This document shows, one piece after another, positions 30,927-43,562 of a DNA stretch of 64,000 bases (positions are counted from its first letter, which is position 1; the number at the start of each line of letters is the position of its first letter). The stretch comes from Pseudeuparius sepicola (Eukaryota; Arthropoda; Insecta; Coleoptera; Anthribidae). The translations under genes and the position numbers were made by a program. The notes below the pieces were generated by a model, which worked only from the letters and a program-made list of their open reading frames with translations, made no database searches and had not been told where the DNA came from. The stretch covers positions 3,658,001-3,722,000 of the forward strand of contig OY987298.1 of the NCBI GenBank assembly GCA_963920635.1, written 5' to 3'.

Positions 30927-32921
30927 AAAATATCTCGTATACTTCTAGAGATACTAAGAAATATGTGTATTTTTCTCTAAATTTCTACGCTCTGTATAAA
31001 AAAAACTATGGCCCGTAGGAAAAAAAATATATGAAGAAGTGCCCTTATTTTGACTCCAAGAATACGTGGTTTCATTTTTGAGCATCAGTTTAGTTACACC
31101 CTGTATAAACAGGGTGCAGACAAGGTACCTATATTTCAAAATTCTTTAGTTTAATACATAAGAAAACGAAAATGGGTTTATTAAAATTGCCACCTAGATT
31201 TTTCTTATAGCGAATTACATATTCTCCAACGATCCCGCACAAAAAAAAACATTCCGAACTTCCTCACTTACAAAGTTGAAATGCGGAAAGGCATTTTTAA
31301 CTTCAGCAAGGACCAATTTCAACTCCCAACTAACTTTATACTAAATATGCATACCTGCTGGCGTTAATTTAACCCCAGCCGTCCATTTTTTAGGAGACTT
31401 TGTCTAGAAATTTTTGACTGAAATCTGGGACGTCTTAGCATAAGTTGAAGTGGCAAGTTTGGAGTTTAGAACTTCTACAGAATCTGGCGAGAATTTATAT
31501 TAAAGAAAGCATTATTTGGGTGCCGATATCCAAACTCTGATTGTTTTATTTGGATGACGCGTGTAAGGTTCACGATATTACTTACTCAGAGGTTTGAGTT
31601 GAGCGATTTCTAACGCGCTTGGGAATAAAGTAGTACTGCCGAAGAAAATAGAGTTGGAACGCCCTTGTTACCCGTGTGTGACGTGACTGTCAACATTCCT
31701 GACACGTTACACTTTAAACTCCAATAAAGTTACCAGTTTTACAGGCGTTCAAGCACGGTTCTAACACAACAAAATTTACAATGTGGTAAACCTTCGCGGT
31801 CAATAATTAGTCGAAAATTTACGACCGCCGCAGTTATGATTTTAATATCGCTGAAACGTCCGAGTTTCAAACCGGCCAGTATCGCCTCGCCGATATGTCT
31901 GTCCTTAACGAGGCCGTTCCGCGTTCAATCGTGGCGATTATGGTGCCTTCACAATGGCCACTTATCCGCCAGACGGTCGTTGGACGCATAATAATTTTGT
32001 AGAGCATTGGGACGCAGTAAAATCGTACGATTTTGATTACATTATAAGTCGTTTCGCCAGGAAAAAGTTTCAAAAAGTCGCCTGAGTAAAAAATGGAGGC
32101 ACAATTTGGGAAAAGGCAAAATATATAGGCCAGAATAATTATTGCAAACTAAAAATTATTTATTGTAAGCCCTCACTAAGGGTTTTTCTATAAGTATTAC
32201 AAATTTTCTAAGTTTATCTTCTGTCCCTTAATATGTTTTTGTATGTAGAAAACTGCGCTCTACATATATGGAAGTAATTGGTGCATACCTACTTTGGAGA
32301 AGAATTATTATTACCAAGGAAATTTTTCTAGGATTTTAATATTTACCTTTAATTTTTTCTACAATAACTATTTTATAATTGGCATTGGCATTGGTCATGA
32401 GCTTTGTTTTTTTACACATTTTTTGATGAACGTTTTAGAACTAGGATAACTAGGAATATTCGATTCAACCATAATCCCACACAAATATTATTTAAATTCT
32501 TCGCCTTTCGAATTGACTGAAAGTCTTTGATGAAGTGTGGAGTTTTACAGTATTGATCAGCAAAATACCTTTTATTGCCGGAAATCTAAGAAAGGAACTG
32601 AAAATAAACAAAAATAATTGATAGAGTTTAAAAAATATTAACACCGTGGGACAGCTCAGGGTAAGGACCTATCCATGCACAAATTTTAGAAGACATTTCA
32701 AACTAAAACCGATATCTAACACTTTTACCTGTCAGCATATATAATGATGACTAACAACTGGGTGCCAACGACGAATCAAATGAAATTCATTCCCCTTTTG
32801 CCACACTTACAATAATAGGAGATCTACCTATCTGCCCCTAATATTCCTTTCTTTATCCAGAATTGTAAATGAAGTTAAGTAGAAGGATTAAAATTTTTTC
32901 TATATAGGAAGTTAACTAATC
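30927..32921. other. Long stretch without recognised gene
   Basis: Includes a patch at 31860-32085 with balanced base composition and a 68-codon minus frame that matches nothing I know. The 31180-31320 minus strand resembles the tail of a decayed transposase only vaguely. I see no splice-bounded exon. Confidence 0.35.
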
Positions 32922-32923
32922 TA

Positions 32924-33960
32924 TAGTAAGGGCAGAATGTAAAGGCGAAGTCGGCCATAAAATCGAGAGAGATGGGCTATGATTTTCCTACCTGCTCTCC
33001 CTTATGTTTTGGAGCGAGACCCACTTTTTATTGCTCTGTCCTTGTCTGATACATTATGTTAATACAGATAATATATTCAAATGGGAGTACGCCTGTAAAA
33101 CAGGGCAGTAATTAAATATTTGGTTTATTTTGGTGATAGACTTCCTGTAATAACAATGCAGCGTAAGGTATTCAGTGCCCAAAGTAGAAAATTAATATTA
33201 AATGTGGTGAAATATTTCCAAGAAAAAAAAAGGAGAGCACATGAAAATTTATCGGTACGGTATGTGCATCGCAGGCGTTACAGATTAGTACAAGGACCAT
33301 TTCACGAATTAGGCAAGAAGGCATTAAACATATTAAAATGGTACACATTTAAAGTAAAGCAGCCCTGAAAACTAAAGATTCATATTCGGATGATAGTATT
33401 TTATATTCTGACTAAAATTAATAACGAATTAAATGTATATTATTATTTATTTTTTATGTATATACTGACTTCTGCTATGTAAAGTTTATTTTATGTTGAT
33501 ATTTAATTTGTAACTAAAAATATAAATATACATATTTTTTGCCTAACCATTACAATAATTATTTAAATACCTATGGCCTACTTTGAATTTCAGGATCATT
33601 ATCCTTTAATTGCCAGTCTAAATTACCGAGCTAATCTTCAAAAATTACCAATGAAATTACAACAGGCACCAAGTACAAATTTTTAATCCGTCCGTTCACA
33701 TCAGGTAGTAAAGCAATAATTTATTCTAGGCCGACCCTGCCTGCCTTAAACAATCAACTAGTAATACAAGACAAGTACTAGGTTTTCTATCTCTCTTCCT
33801 TTCATGAAAGGTGCTTAGCGAACTTTAAGACGTAAGTACGTCGAATACAAATTGGAGGAGACATGAGTGTAATTGTGCGAGTACAAGTAAAGCAATAGAT
33901 ATAGCGCTCTCTCTTTGATGATTTATTGCCGACTTCGCCCTTTACATTCTGCCCTTACTA
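32924..33960. mobile_element. TIR element TAGTAAGGGCAG, 1.0 kb
   Basis: TIRs TAGTAAGGGCAGAATGTAAA and its inverse at 33941-33960, with the similarity continuing through GGCGAAGTCGGC. TA on both outer sides fits a TA target duplication. It contains a small frame that may be the start of a transposase. Confidence 0.8.
33156..33368 (+). CDS. Possible transposase N-terminal fragment in TIR element
   Basis: The frame from the second methionine reads MQRKVFSAQSRKLILNVVKY and then a basic stretch (KKRRAHENLSVRYVHRRRYR), ending in a stop. A basic QSRKLI..V..YF helix resembles the DNA-binding N-termini of some insect Tc1-like transposases. The downstream domains are missing, consistent with an internally deleted element. 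The family assignment is tentative, and it may be non-coding. Confidence 0.35.
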   Translation: MQRKVFSAQSRKLILNVVKYFQEKKRRAHENLSVRYVHRRRYRLVQGPFHELGKKALNILKWYTFKVKQP

Positions 33961-34106
33961 TATCTACCTACCTACAAAATATGTCTTGAAATTTAATAAA
34001 AAGGCAGTTTTTTTTTTCATAATAGGCAGAAAATGGATGGAGTAGACGATATCAATGATGTAATCATTGCTGCAATTTTCAGCGTTTAATGAAGAAGTGT
34101 ACCTAC

Positions 34107-34242
34107 CTGTATATGGGATAACCTGAACCGTGCTGGAACCAGAACACCATGTACACCTTGTCGTGGCCCGGAGGCGTGACGTCACAAGGTAGAGTGACAC
34201 TTTTTCCTTCTACGGCGTGGACTTCTGTGGCCGCAGTCACCG
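34107..34242 (-). CDS. Ig V-set exon of a Sidestep-like receptor
   Basis: The only convincing host coding sequence. On the minus strand a TTTTGTTTTGTTACAG acceptor precedes 34242 and a CAG|GTAGGT donor follows 34107. The 136-bp exon, open throughout, encodes VTAATEVHAVEGKSVTLPCD then VTPPGHDKVYMVFWFQHGSG and YPIY. The first Ig cysteine (LPCD) and the core tryptophan (VFWF) are in place, and EGK..LPCDV.PP..D.VYM..WF is characteristic of insect Sidestep-family cell-surface proteins (axon guidance receptors, partners of Beat proteins). The exon starts with the last two bases of a split codon and ends two bases into the next. The second cysteine would be in a following exon at lower coordinates, which I did not find in the window. 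The paralogue is unknown. Confidence 0.85.
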
Positions 34243-34310
34243 CTGTAACAAAACAAAATCAATTAAATTCGTGCTTTATCATAACTATCAAAGAAAAATT
34301 CGAATCTCGT

Positions 34311-35297
34311 CAGGGACTCTTTAAAATAAGGGGACCCAGCATCTATCACATAGGAAAAGTGAAGCCTTGAGGGTAAGTTTGTTTTCTGTTGACTCCAAGA
34401 AGACCACAAGAGGGCTGATACAAGGTTATGTTATATGTCAGTGTCCAACTGCCATCAGGTTTTATGCGACATGCTAGTGCCATAGATTTTAAAGTAGACA
34501 AAATATTTCCCATCATAATTAACAATTTTTAACTTTTCTAACTTCCAGATACTCAGATGTGCCAATTAAAGATAATGCGGCCGCCTGTAGTAGTCCCAAT
34601 AATTGCAATCAGATTTTTCCTGTATCACCGTTAGTAATCCTACAATTCAAATTACGTGGGCATTACGAAGTTGGTAGTTCAAAACAAATCGTATTTCGAA
34701 AATTTTAAATTATTAAGCAGGTAGCTTCAGTCAGGCCTTTTTTAAAGAGTTTTTATCTATGACTACAAGTTTATTTTAAGTTTGTGAGGTACCCTGGGAA
34801 AGAAATAAAATTATAAAAATTTTATAGTGAACACCGAGAAAAACTACATCATTAGAAGTAGTAGACCTAATCTTATTAGTCCATCCCGAAATCTGTGAAA
34901 GTTCTTTGGATAGATACATTGAACAAGGAAAGAAAGTTTAAGTATACATATTACAAATGGATTGAGGAACCTGGTAACAAGGTGCAATAGCGACAAATTC
35001 TGAAATAAGCAAAAGCGGCTCTATTGACTTACCATACTTATTACTTAAATTCGTGGAAATAATTGCTGGAAATCAATTTCTACTATAAAATAAACAGTTG
35101 CCACATTCTGCACTTGTATACACAACATTGTCAAGTCTACTTTTTAGAAATCATGGAAATCATTATTAATTTTTACTAACAATCAAAGTACCTGTTATAT
35201 TAATAGGTTCTCCAATAAAATGGCATACTTGGTATTACTGAGACCATTAGAATGACGAAAGTATAATGCTGGGTCCCCTTACTTTAAAGAGTCCCTG
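34311..35297. mobile_element. hAT MITE, complete copy, 987 bp
   Basis: TIRs CAGGGACTCTTTAAAATAAG and the inverse of CAGGGACTCTTTAAAGTAAG, both continuing into GGGACCCAGCAT. It is flanked by AATCTCGT and AATCTCGC (7 of 8 identical), an 8-bp hAT-type duplication with one mutation. No coding capacity. It sits about 70 bp upstream of the Ig exon, within the intron, and is homologous to 8858-9800. Confidence 0.85.
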
Positions 35298-35305
35298 AAT
35301 CTCGC

Positions 35306-36684
35306 GAATTTGTCCATTGTTTGTGTCGTCGATCGGTATTTTCAGGTAGAACATAATGTGTACAATAAATTAGGCTATTTTTCGGGCACCATCCCTGGTC
35401 CGCTGAACGATCTAAATAATTATATTGTTAATTTGGATATTTATGCGGGCGTTTACAAGCGGCCGATCGGGGTCGGTAATCCGAGCATGGATTTATGGGG
35501 CAATGCTGCATGGATGTAATCAATTCATTATACGAGGTCGGAATCGGTATTTCCAAGTTGCTGATTAATTATGCGTACGTGTGTTTTTTACTTGGAGGAA
35601 AAGCTACATACAAATTTGTGTCACCCCCTGTATTTTTTTAAGCCACTTCAAACTGTCCTTTTACTATTAACTCCACTCTGCAAAGTCCCACCAGATATCG
35701 ATAATCTTTAAATATGAACAGTCAGATCAATTCCACAGAATAATAAATCGTAAGATTGGGGTAACACGTCACCTATTATGCCTTCCTTCAACGGTTTGAT
35801 AATACCACTGTTGTCATCCGCACACTATCTGAAAAAAAAACGTTCAAATCCAATACTACTTTCGTGAGCCACCATTTCCACCCTAATACTGAATTTGTCC
35901 ATCCAGAAAAACACAGCCCGCTGTGCTCCTCCAGCTTATGCAAAACTGGGGTAATGCATTTCGATGGAGACTGGCCGCTTACTTATGCCTTATTCAAGAA
36001 AAGGTGGCGAGGAGCCGTAAAATATGTGTGTTCGCATCGAGATCCATTTCGATTTTGAGGCATAAGTTCTTCAGATGTGTTAACTAACAAGCAATCAAGC
36101 GTCCTCACCTTCATTCGGTTTCCTTATTGTTATGAGGGAAAAATAGTGGATCTAATGCCTCTGCAAATTAGACAGACAAAGCGTCGGCTTTTTGCGTTAC
36201 CCCACTTTCCGAACATGTATATGTGACCGCATATATATAGGGGAATGTCTGGCACACGGAATGCGGAGGGCCAGCTAGCAGTTGGTTTGCCACCCCGGGT
36301 GTTTTTATTTGATTAGGGATTCGCTCTTGGGCGCCCTTCACCCCCTTCCCTCCTACCCACACTCACCCCTCCCCGCAAAACAAACATCCGAGCGGAATTC
36401 GGACCAAGAATAACAACGCGCATTACCATGCCAGAGAGACGCTGGTAAAAAGGCCTTGATTTAAACACTACACCAGGGTACCGAAGTGGGACTTTCGCAG
36501 ACCGCCAGACACCCGTGCAGTTTATAGGTGTCTCTATCAAGACTCGCGTTCGGTGTGTGACGTATGTGAAAACGTCACGTTAGCGTCAAAATGTCATGTA
36601 AACATCAAAACGGAAGTGTAAATGCAGGCAAAGACGTACGTCAAGAGAGAGACAGATCAGACGGACAAACGCCCAGACTTACAC
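35306..36684. other. Intronic or intergenic DNA of mixed composition
   Basis: Less AT-rich than the window average. Frames such as 35310-35519 and 35864-36058 lack domains and convincing splice sites. It is probably unique host sequence, possibly with conserved non-coding segments. Confidence 0.4.
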
Positions 36685-36708
36685 CTCTCTCTCTCTCTCT
36701 CTCTCTCT
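36685..36708 (+). repeat. (CT)n microsatellite
   Basis: Twelve CT dinucleotides in a row. Confidence 0.95.
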
Positions 36709-36832
36709 TCATGTAATTATATACGAGTAGCTATCTCTCTAGACTAGTGCTCGCGGTGAGTCTTGCGTATAAACGTTAAAATGCGCCAAACGTCACATAA
36801 ACGTCAAAACGTGCTGTATGGTGAATTCTCCC

Positions 36833-37653
36833 CCCGGAATGGACAGTGGAACCTGAGACAGAGACGGGTGAACTGCTTACGGGAGATCCGTGAGTTCAGA
36901 CGGTCCGGGTGGAAGCCGTTCCTGTTGACTACGTTCGGGTTTGTGTATTTCGTATTCACCATTCACCTTGTAAGAAATAAAGCAGTGTTGTAACGTCTCG
37001 AGGATTTTCGTTGTCAACCCACGCCCTGATACGGTTCCTATTCGGCCTTTCACGCTGCCGATCAACTGGGACATCGTCAATATTTACAGTATACTGAGGC
37101 GAGTTTTAATTTTTATTTCTTAAAAAAGTTATCCAAATACTAAATATTTGGCGTGTTTATATTATATTTATACATATTACAAAAGCCAGGAAGAAAATGT
37201 CACCATAACAACATTTGCTTTGTCTCGGGATGAAAATTTGCGAAAAAATGGATTCGTCAAATTCCAACTGAGATTTAATTTCTTAAAAACCCTTAAGTAT
37301 GTGTGGCTAACACATTTTCAAGAATGTGAAACAATTAAAGTGGACAAATGTGTTGTTGGAGGAAAATACCTATAGAGAATATCACCTAAGCTAAAGGAAG
37401 GTACTGTCCCAACAATTTTTAAGAATGTGCCAAAATATTTGAGTGCAGTGCCGTTTAATTCTCAGCACAAAACAGCTGAGGCAGGTGGAAATTTTGAAAA
37501 AACAATTAGAGAAAGCCTGGATGCACAAAACCAATAACGTAATAGATGAAAGAAAACTCGCCAAATTGTACTTATCTCCAAAAATGGCTTTTATATTAGA
37601 GGACTAAGTTGGTCACCTGACTACGCGATTATGCGTCTTTCTCGTTGGCCTCA
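36833..37653 (+). mobile_element. THAP-bearing element, partial copy A
   Basis: Homologous to 54100-54938 over most of its length (landmarks GAACTGCTTACGGGAGATCC, CGAGGATTTTCGTTGTC, GACTACGCGATTATGCG). The right terminal sequence is present in shortened form (TCGTTGGCCTCA at about 37643). The left terminal repeat seen in the other copy is missing. It is therefore a truncated copy of the same DNA transposon. Confidence 0.75.
37148..37430 (+). pseudogene. Degenerate THAP domain
   Basis: The frame reads VTITTFALSRDENLRKNGF, then KYVWLTHFQECETI, then (after a stop in place of a residue) RISPKLKEGTVPTIFKNVPK. The order follows the C-terminal half of a THAP zinc finger, where F..P.D...R..W, VC..HF and LK..AVPT.F are expected. 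The zinc-binding cysteine before THF is tryptophan here and the first CxxC pair is not seen. THAP domains occur in P-element and Kolobok-type transposases. Confidence 0.5.
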
Positions 37654-39195
37654 CATTAGGAGAAATATTGCGTAAGCCTACATTGAATTTTTAATGCCGG
37701 AATATTGTTCGTTTAACCTCCCAACCAAAGGCTCTAACTCAGCACTAGATATCAATAACTCCTCGTTGATCTAAAACTATTTCAACAGCTTCCTAAGATA
37801 CAACGGTGTCGAGTGGGTTTTAATTAGATTTCCCCAGAAGTATCATCAATACTCCACCAATACTGCCGCTTCAACTCCGCTTAAGTTTCTCGTTTAAACG
37901 CGAAGTTTCTCGCCCCGACTCTACACTCCTCTAAGCTCGCTGAACTCTCTGCGGGACGGTGAAGGAGGTCGATCTATCTTGTTCGATTTTCTTGTTTGTT
38001 GTTTAGAAAGATATGATTCTATAGCGTCAGATAAAAGAAAAGAAAATAGCTTCGAGATTTCAAGTAAAAATCTGGAAGTGAGGAAAACCTACATGCTTTT
38101 GTGTGGAGACCCCTTTTCAACTTTTTTCTGTACCATTGAGGTTCACGTTTGGTTACTTTTACATTTCACCAATTATTTGTGTCGTTCTGCTATATTTTCT
38201 CTACATTTTGCTCAATAAATCTTACTTCTACTTCGTGGCTCCAACGTTTTCACAGTCCACATGAATTCATTTCTTGTCCTTGAATTGTTTGAGTTGTTTG
38301 TTTTTTTTTTGTAAGTAAGAGTTGATCGCAAAGTGTAAGATGACTTGAAAGAAGTTAAAATGTACTTCTTGATGTATGATATAATCTGTAGTACTTAGAA
38401 ACATGCTGCAAGTAAGTTTTTAATTAAATTTCCCTGAAAGTAAATACTATCAATACGCCATCGCCCGAATTGGACTTTGAGCAAAAGTTTCGTGCAAAGT
38501 CGAAGTTTCCGCATGCTACGATTTTCTCGGCGTTTTCCTCGGAAACGGCCTTATTTCCCTTTTGTTTCCACGCATAATAAACCTGTGACTTTGCCTGGGC
38601 GGATATTTCATTTATATCTCATTTTGATGCCACATTATTAGGAATGGAACAAAACAAGTTTCGGGAATGGAGGAGGGCAGGTCTTGCAGCTTTTCTGCCG
38701 GCTTTATTGTTGTTGGGCTGTTGCAGAAGATTCCTCAAGTCGTTACTAAGATGAATCGAGAGATTCTAACAAACCAAAAGAAGTTGGTGTTCTCTTTGAC
38801 ATTCCAACTCTTTTCTTCATACACCTACGTTTTAGACGAATCATTACTTATTGTATTTTTGCTTCTGCCGCTTCCCACTTTTGCTCTGCCGCCTTGGATA
38901 AAACTCAAGCAAACGGGGACACTTCCTACGGAGATACGTCAAGTGCGTGATTTAGGGCACGGCGCCGCGTCTATATCGCGAAAGTTTCAGATTGAGATTG
39001 CGCGAGACGGTCCGTCCCTGGCCCGAGAGACAAGGGTTAATAAATGTTTGTGGACCCAGCCGCCGGACAGACGGCAATTCGATTTGTTGGGAAAGTTAGT
39101 AGAGGGAAAAAGGACGAAGTGGAGATTGGAAGACGTGATTATCGAAGGCGGTGTTAGCAGGAATGATTTTTTTTAACTTGGAATATCAAAAAAGT
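37654..39195. other. Unassigned, moderately GC-rich host-like DNA
   Basis: Includes the longest unbroken plus frame of this part (38667-39176, 169 codons). Its composition is that of non-coding DNA, it lacks a recognisable domain, and its start is not in a coding context. It could be conserved intronic sequence. Confidence 0.35.
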
Positions 39196-39600
39196 CATAC
39201 GTCCATACGCGCTCATCGCCCATCCATTGAAATTACTAACGTGAAAGTACAGAATGTTTTAATTTTTTGAAGGCGAAGTTTTATTATGTAAAAAGAGGCG
39301 TAGCTTTAAGTATTAAATGGAACGTTCCAAACTCAAAGGTTAAAGCTTGTCAAGGAGATTGTAAGGCCTCATGAGTGGCGTATGCGTATGAGGCCTTACA
39401 ATCTCCTTTAACAAGCTTTAACCTTCGAGTATGGAACGTTCCATTTAATACTTAAAGCTACGCCTCTTTTTACATAATAAAACTTCGCCTTCAAAAAATT
39501 AAAACATATTCTGTACTTTCACGTTAATAATTTGTATGGATGGGCGATGAGCGCGTATGGCGTGCTCCTCGGTACTGAGGTTCCTTTTTATGTCATGCAG
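39196..39600. mobile_element. Foldback MITE with CGGTACTGAGGTTCC end
   Basis: Nearly perfect palindrome centred at about 39380 (GAGGCCTTACAATCTCC against its inverse; outer arms GCGCTCATCGCCCATCCAT against its inverse). It extends right into CTCGGTACTGAGGTTCCTTT, the sequence family of the hairpins at 3486 and 55078. No protein. Confidence 0.85.
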
Positions 39601-40840
39601 TTTATTTGCCTCGGCCTTGCAGGCTTCTACAATTAAATTCCAAGTTAAAATTGCCTCAATATACAAATAAGTATTACTTGTCTATTTTCTTAACAACAAA
39701 TATTTCATTTTCTCTTGACGCGACGCAGCAACGTATCAAGTTGCAGACTGGATAAATTAAGTGGGACGATGTTGTAAGAATGAATCGCCTCCAGTGGGCC
39801 GTATAGAGTTCCACCTGGAGGGTTGTCTTTCGCTCATAATCATCCCAGCTATCGCCTTGCAGGCGCTTCGCTTTTTCTGCTCTTTCTCGAGAATACGATA
39901 TTTTTAACGAAGCCTGTCGCCTCTTCTTTGTATCTCAGCTGTATGCTCGTGCAGCTAATTTGTTTCCTTTGAAATAAGGCCTCTTTAAAAATTATACGGA
40001 TTCTTTTAAATCATGTTGACCATCAAGGGTCCGTACAATTTCCCTGACAAGCTGTACAGAAGGTTCCTTTCAATACATAAAGCTATAACTTAAACTTCAG
40101 AAAATTTTTAACAGTGGATTGAATGTTGATAATCTTTACAATACTTACTTCAGTCCGTGTGTGTTGCTTTGTTGCGCGAGGATCTCATCATTTTAATAAA
40201 TTTAAATGCGGACGACCGAAGGGAGTGTGGTACATTTCATGGCATATAAAAGGGAGGGTGGAGAATTTAAAAAATGCAACTCCGAGACAAAACTGCTGAA
40301 ACGGGGCCCTCGGAAACGCTTTGAGGGAGACATCGCCCGATGCAGAATTTATCACCTTCATTTTACGTGGCAGTTCATTGAGTTTGATTCTTTTAAAAAC
40401 AAATTAAAACTTCGTTTTGCAGACTTTAATTTCCAATGTGAAACTGAAACAATTTCCGCCCTTTAACAGCTTCCTTTTTCCATTAAAAACATCGCTCCGC
40501 TGCCTTCTGATGGATCCGCGCTGTAAGCGAGCTAGTTTGGAAGTGAATTCCGCACCTTTTTGATCAACTATTCATGAGCGTCCTTGGCGACTGAGTGTCC
40601 CGCCGTATCGGGGATGAATAAGGAAAGTTCTCGTTCTCGTATCGGCTAGAAACGAGAAAAGGCGACGGAGAAATGCCGGAGCCAAGTTTAAGCTGCACTT
40701 AAGTGGCGCAGACTTCGATCCAACTCGGTTTGTTTGACGTTTGCTCTTTTTTAGAACGTGTGTTTGATGTCGTTTCTTAAAAGGAGAAAGGTAGGTTCCA
40801 CGAGGTTGACAAGGGTTATTTCCCAAAATTTGTATTTGCA
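39601..40840. other. Unassigned host-like DNA
   Basis: Mixed composition with short overlapping frames (40206-40466, 40572-40910 on opposite strands). No domain or exon recognised. Confidence 0.35.
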
Positions 40841-41020
40841 AATAAATCACATGCAAAGGAACTTCAGTACCGAGGGGCACACCATACTCGCTCATCGCCC
40901 ATCCATACAAGTTATTACGTCAAAGTACAGAATGTGTTTATATTTTTGAAGGCGAAGTTTTATTATGTAAAGAGCGGCGTTGCTTTAAGTATTGAATGGA
41001 ACGTTCCATACTCCAATGCC
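40841..41020. mobile_element. Half copy of the 39196 foldback MITE
   Basis: AAGGAACTTCAGTACCGAGG followed by CTCGCTCATCGCCCATCCAT and GGCGAAGTTTTATTATGTAA matches a single arm of 39196-39600. The second arm is missing, so the sequence ends abruptly after GGAACGTTCCATACTCCA. Confidence 0.8.
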
Positions 41021-41762
41021 ATGGCTCCGATTTGAGGAACAAAAAAACAGTGGCTGTAGCCACTTATACACTTATACTTGACATTTATTATTATGTCATT
41101 GCACTTTGAAAAAGGAGGGAGATTTTTTATTCTCCGATAGCTCAGAAAACAACGTTGAAGTTATTTTATGAGATAAACGTTCAAAGTTTCGTTCCTTTAA
41201 TATTCCTGGCACCTTGAAAAAGTTGTTCTTTTAATCGGTTTGCTTCAGTTTAATCAGTGTTTTGTGGCAAAAAAACCTAAAATAGATTTGTTTACGCCAC
41301 AAAAAAATTCCCACTGACTGCTCTTATGGTTTTGCCCTTGACCTTAATCCGTGTTAGAGTCCGTGTTCCTTCCTTCTTTGCATAGAGTGTATACCTTTCC
41401 TCCGGGATATGTTGATGTTTGCAACTGATTTAAGTGCCGCATTTTTATGCCGCGGTCGCCGCCTCGTGTGAAATTTTGCTTACAGTTTACGGTTCGGTGT
41501 AAATCGGGACCTGAGTTGACCGCAAACTTTTACACTGCTCCGATCTACCGACAAAAGTTATTGGGAAGTTACGTTCGCTTTTACGCGCGAGCGCACGGCA
41601 GCCTGGTGGGGCCACTAAGTCTCGCCGCTGTCGTTTCGAATAAGATATAGCACCCGGAAGGGAACTTAAAGCATATATCGACTCGGCTAAAATAAAAGGA
41701 AATTTTAAGGGTCGTCTTCGTTTACCTGATTAAAAACGGAAAACATGTATGCACCAAGGCAT
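41021..41762. other. Unassigned stretch
   Basis: A GC-richer patch at 41440-41650 contains a 67-codon frame without recognised domain. Nothing else seen. Confidence 0.35.
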
Positions 41763-43562
41763 CGCAAGCAGCATTTTTAGTCGCCGTTACGTTCCGGCGA
41801 CTTTTATTTGCAACTTTAAAGTTGTGATTACTACTGATAGGAACGTAATAACTACGTTCCTATTACGTCCCTGCGACCAAAATGGGGAACATTTTGAGGG
41901 TGATAGATACGTAACGGCGACCACCTAGCAACTTACACCGCTACGACGCGCTTACGTTCCGGCAACGTGGTGGAGACGTAGTAGCGTGGTCACCGCTACT
42001 TTGTTGGATTTGTTTGCTTCTTTACATTCGCGTCCTCGCTTTGTCTTTGTCTAAATAATTAAAAAGTATTCTAGCCCAGCATCTTCCGTCATTTTTCAAT
42101 AACCGTGGAAAATGGAAGTACCTAATATTTATTTTTAACTTATATTTATGAATATGGTAGATATACGAAAGGTATTGATTTGCTGATTTTTTTCTCGTTG
42201 GTAGATTCAAGAAACTAAAACGATTGAAAATTTTCTGTCAAATATGACATTGATAGATTGAAAAGTAACAACGCGCCCTCTCAAAATGCATGTTTTATCA
42301 CTTTTTTATAGGGAAGATAAATTACGAAAATGTGCGAAATTACCTAAAAATGCTGAAAAATGCTTTTTTAATATTTTTATAAGTTATACGAGTTCATTTT
42401 TGCTCAATTTTCTCTTTTTTGGGACAATTTTGAAGAAAAGGTACCAAAGGAAATTGACATTTGATATTAATGGCGTCTATCATTTTATAAGAAAATATGG
42501 CGTAATTTTCAGTAATTACTTCTAAGTATTATTTACCTTAAAATGGGTGTTTGAAGGCTTTGCCACTTAACTGGTAGTAACGGCAACTAGACTTTTTTCA
42601 CTTTAAGGTAATTCCTACCTTTAAGACGAAAATTAGTTTTAGATATTTTAAACTCTAAAGTCCCAATTACTACAAGAGGACTTCAAGGTTCCAGAAGCCT
42701 CGTTTAAGTTCCGAATGCTACTACTAGGTTCCATTTGGAACTTTAACCTATAATTTTTATATGAGAGTGTTATTTTCAGCCGGTGTGTTTTGTGCTATAT
42801 TTCGAAATGTTGATATTTAAAATTGGAGCCACTCAAGAGAAGCGTTTTGTAATTTTGTATTGAAGACAGGTGCTCGTGTTTCGATTCGTTTCATCCAACT
42901 GCTGCTTTAATTTTCTATAAAATGTGAATGTGTGTCTATAATTTTTCTTCTTTCTAATGGCTGACATTTTCATCACTTCGCAAAAACTACCGAATCCTTC
43001 AAACGATTGTAAGGAACTAAATGTAGTTTCCATTTTGGTCCCTATAGAAGTGACAGTTACTTTAAAGTATTTTTTTTATAGTAATTGGAACTTTCTAATA
43101 ATTTTAAAATGGAGTGGGAAGTAAAACTTACCATACAGTAGTTTTCTCGAGTAGCGGGAAAGTTAATTCCACTTTAAATATGTCTATATAGTTCCGTAAC
43201 TTTGGAGGTATTTCTAAAGTTGCTAAGATGTAGAAGTTACTTTCACCGTTAAGTAATAAAAACTTTAAAGTGATAAACAAGTAACACAACAAAGTAATTG
43301 CGACCATTGAATATAACTTTAGAGTTAACGTGACTTTAACGTAATTTTGCATAGTAACAATTCCGTTCCAGATACTTCAAAAACTACTTAGAAGTACTGA
43401 AACCATAAAGTTCCAACTTGTAGTAATAATTACTACATAATTACTCATACTTGCTAAATATAAGTAATAGAAACTAATAAGTCGATTTTTAAATAGTAAT
43501 TACGTAATAACTACTAATTCAAAGTTCCCATCTCAGTTACCGCAACTTTAATGCTGCTTGGG
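41763..43562. mobile_element. CCCAAG-ended element, 1.8 kb
   Basis: Right end, inverted, CCCAAGCAGCATTAAAGTTG. Left end CGCAAGCAGCATTTTTAGTC. The dinucleotide AT lies outside both ends, a possible 2-bp duplication. Short words such as AAGTTCC, GTAAC and ACTTTA recur in both orientations near the ends (41763-42010 and 42530-43560). No transposase. Grouped with 25463-27447 and 49625-52132 on end sequence and architecture. Confidence 0.65.

Noticed and set aside
31180..31320. Mariner transposase tail on the minus strand
   Set aside because: The resemblance is limited to a few residues and could not be extended.
31867..32073. Host exon in a balanced-composition patch
   Set aside because: No splice-site pair bounds an open frame and the translation matches nothing recognisable.
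38667..39176. 169-codon plus-strand open frame as a gene
   Set aside because: No recognisable domain, no splice or start context, and composition typical of non-coding DNA. One long frame is expected by chance in a GC-richer stretch of this length.
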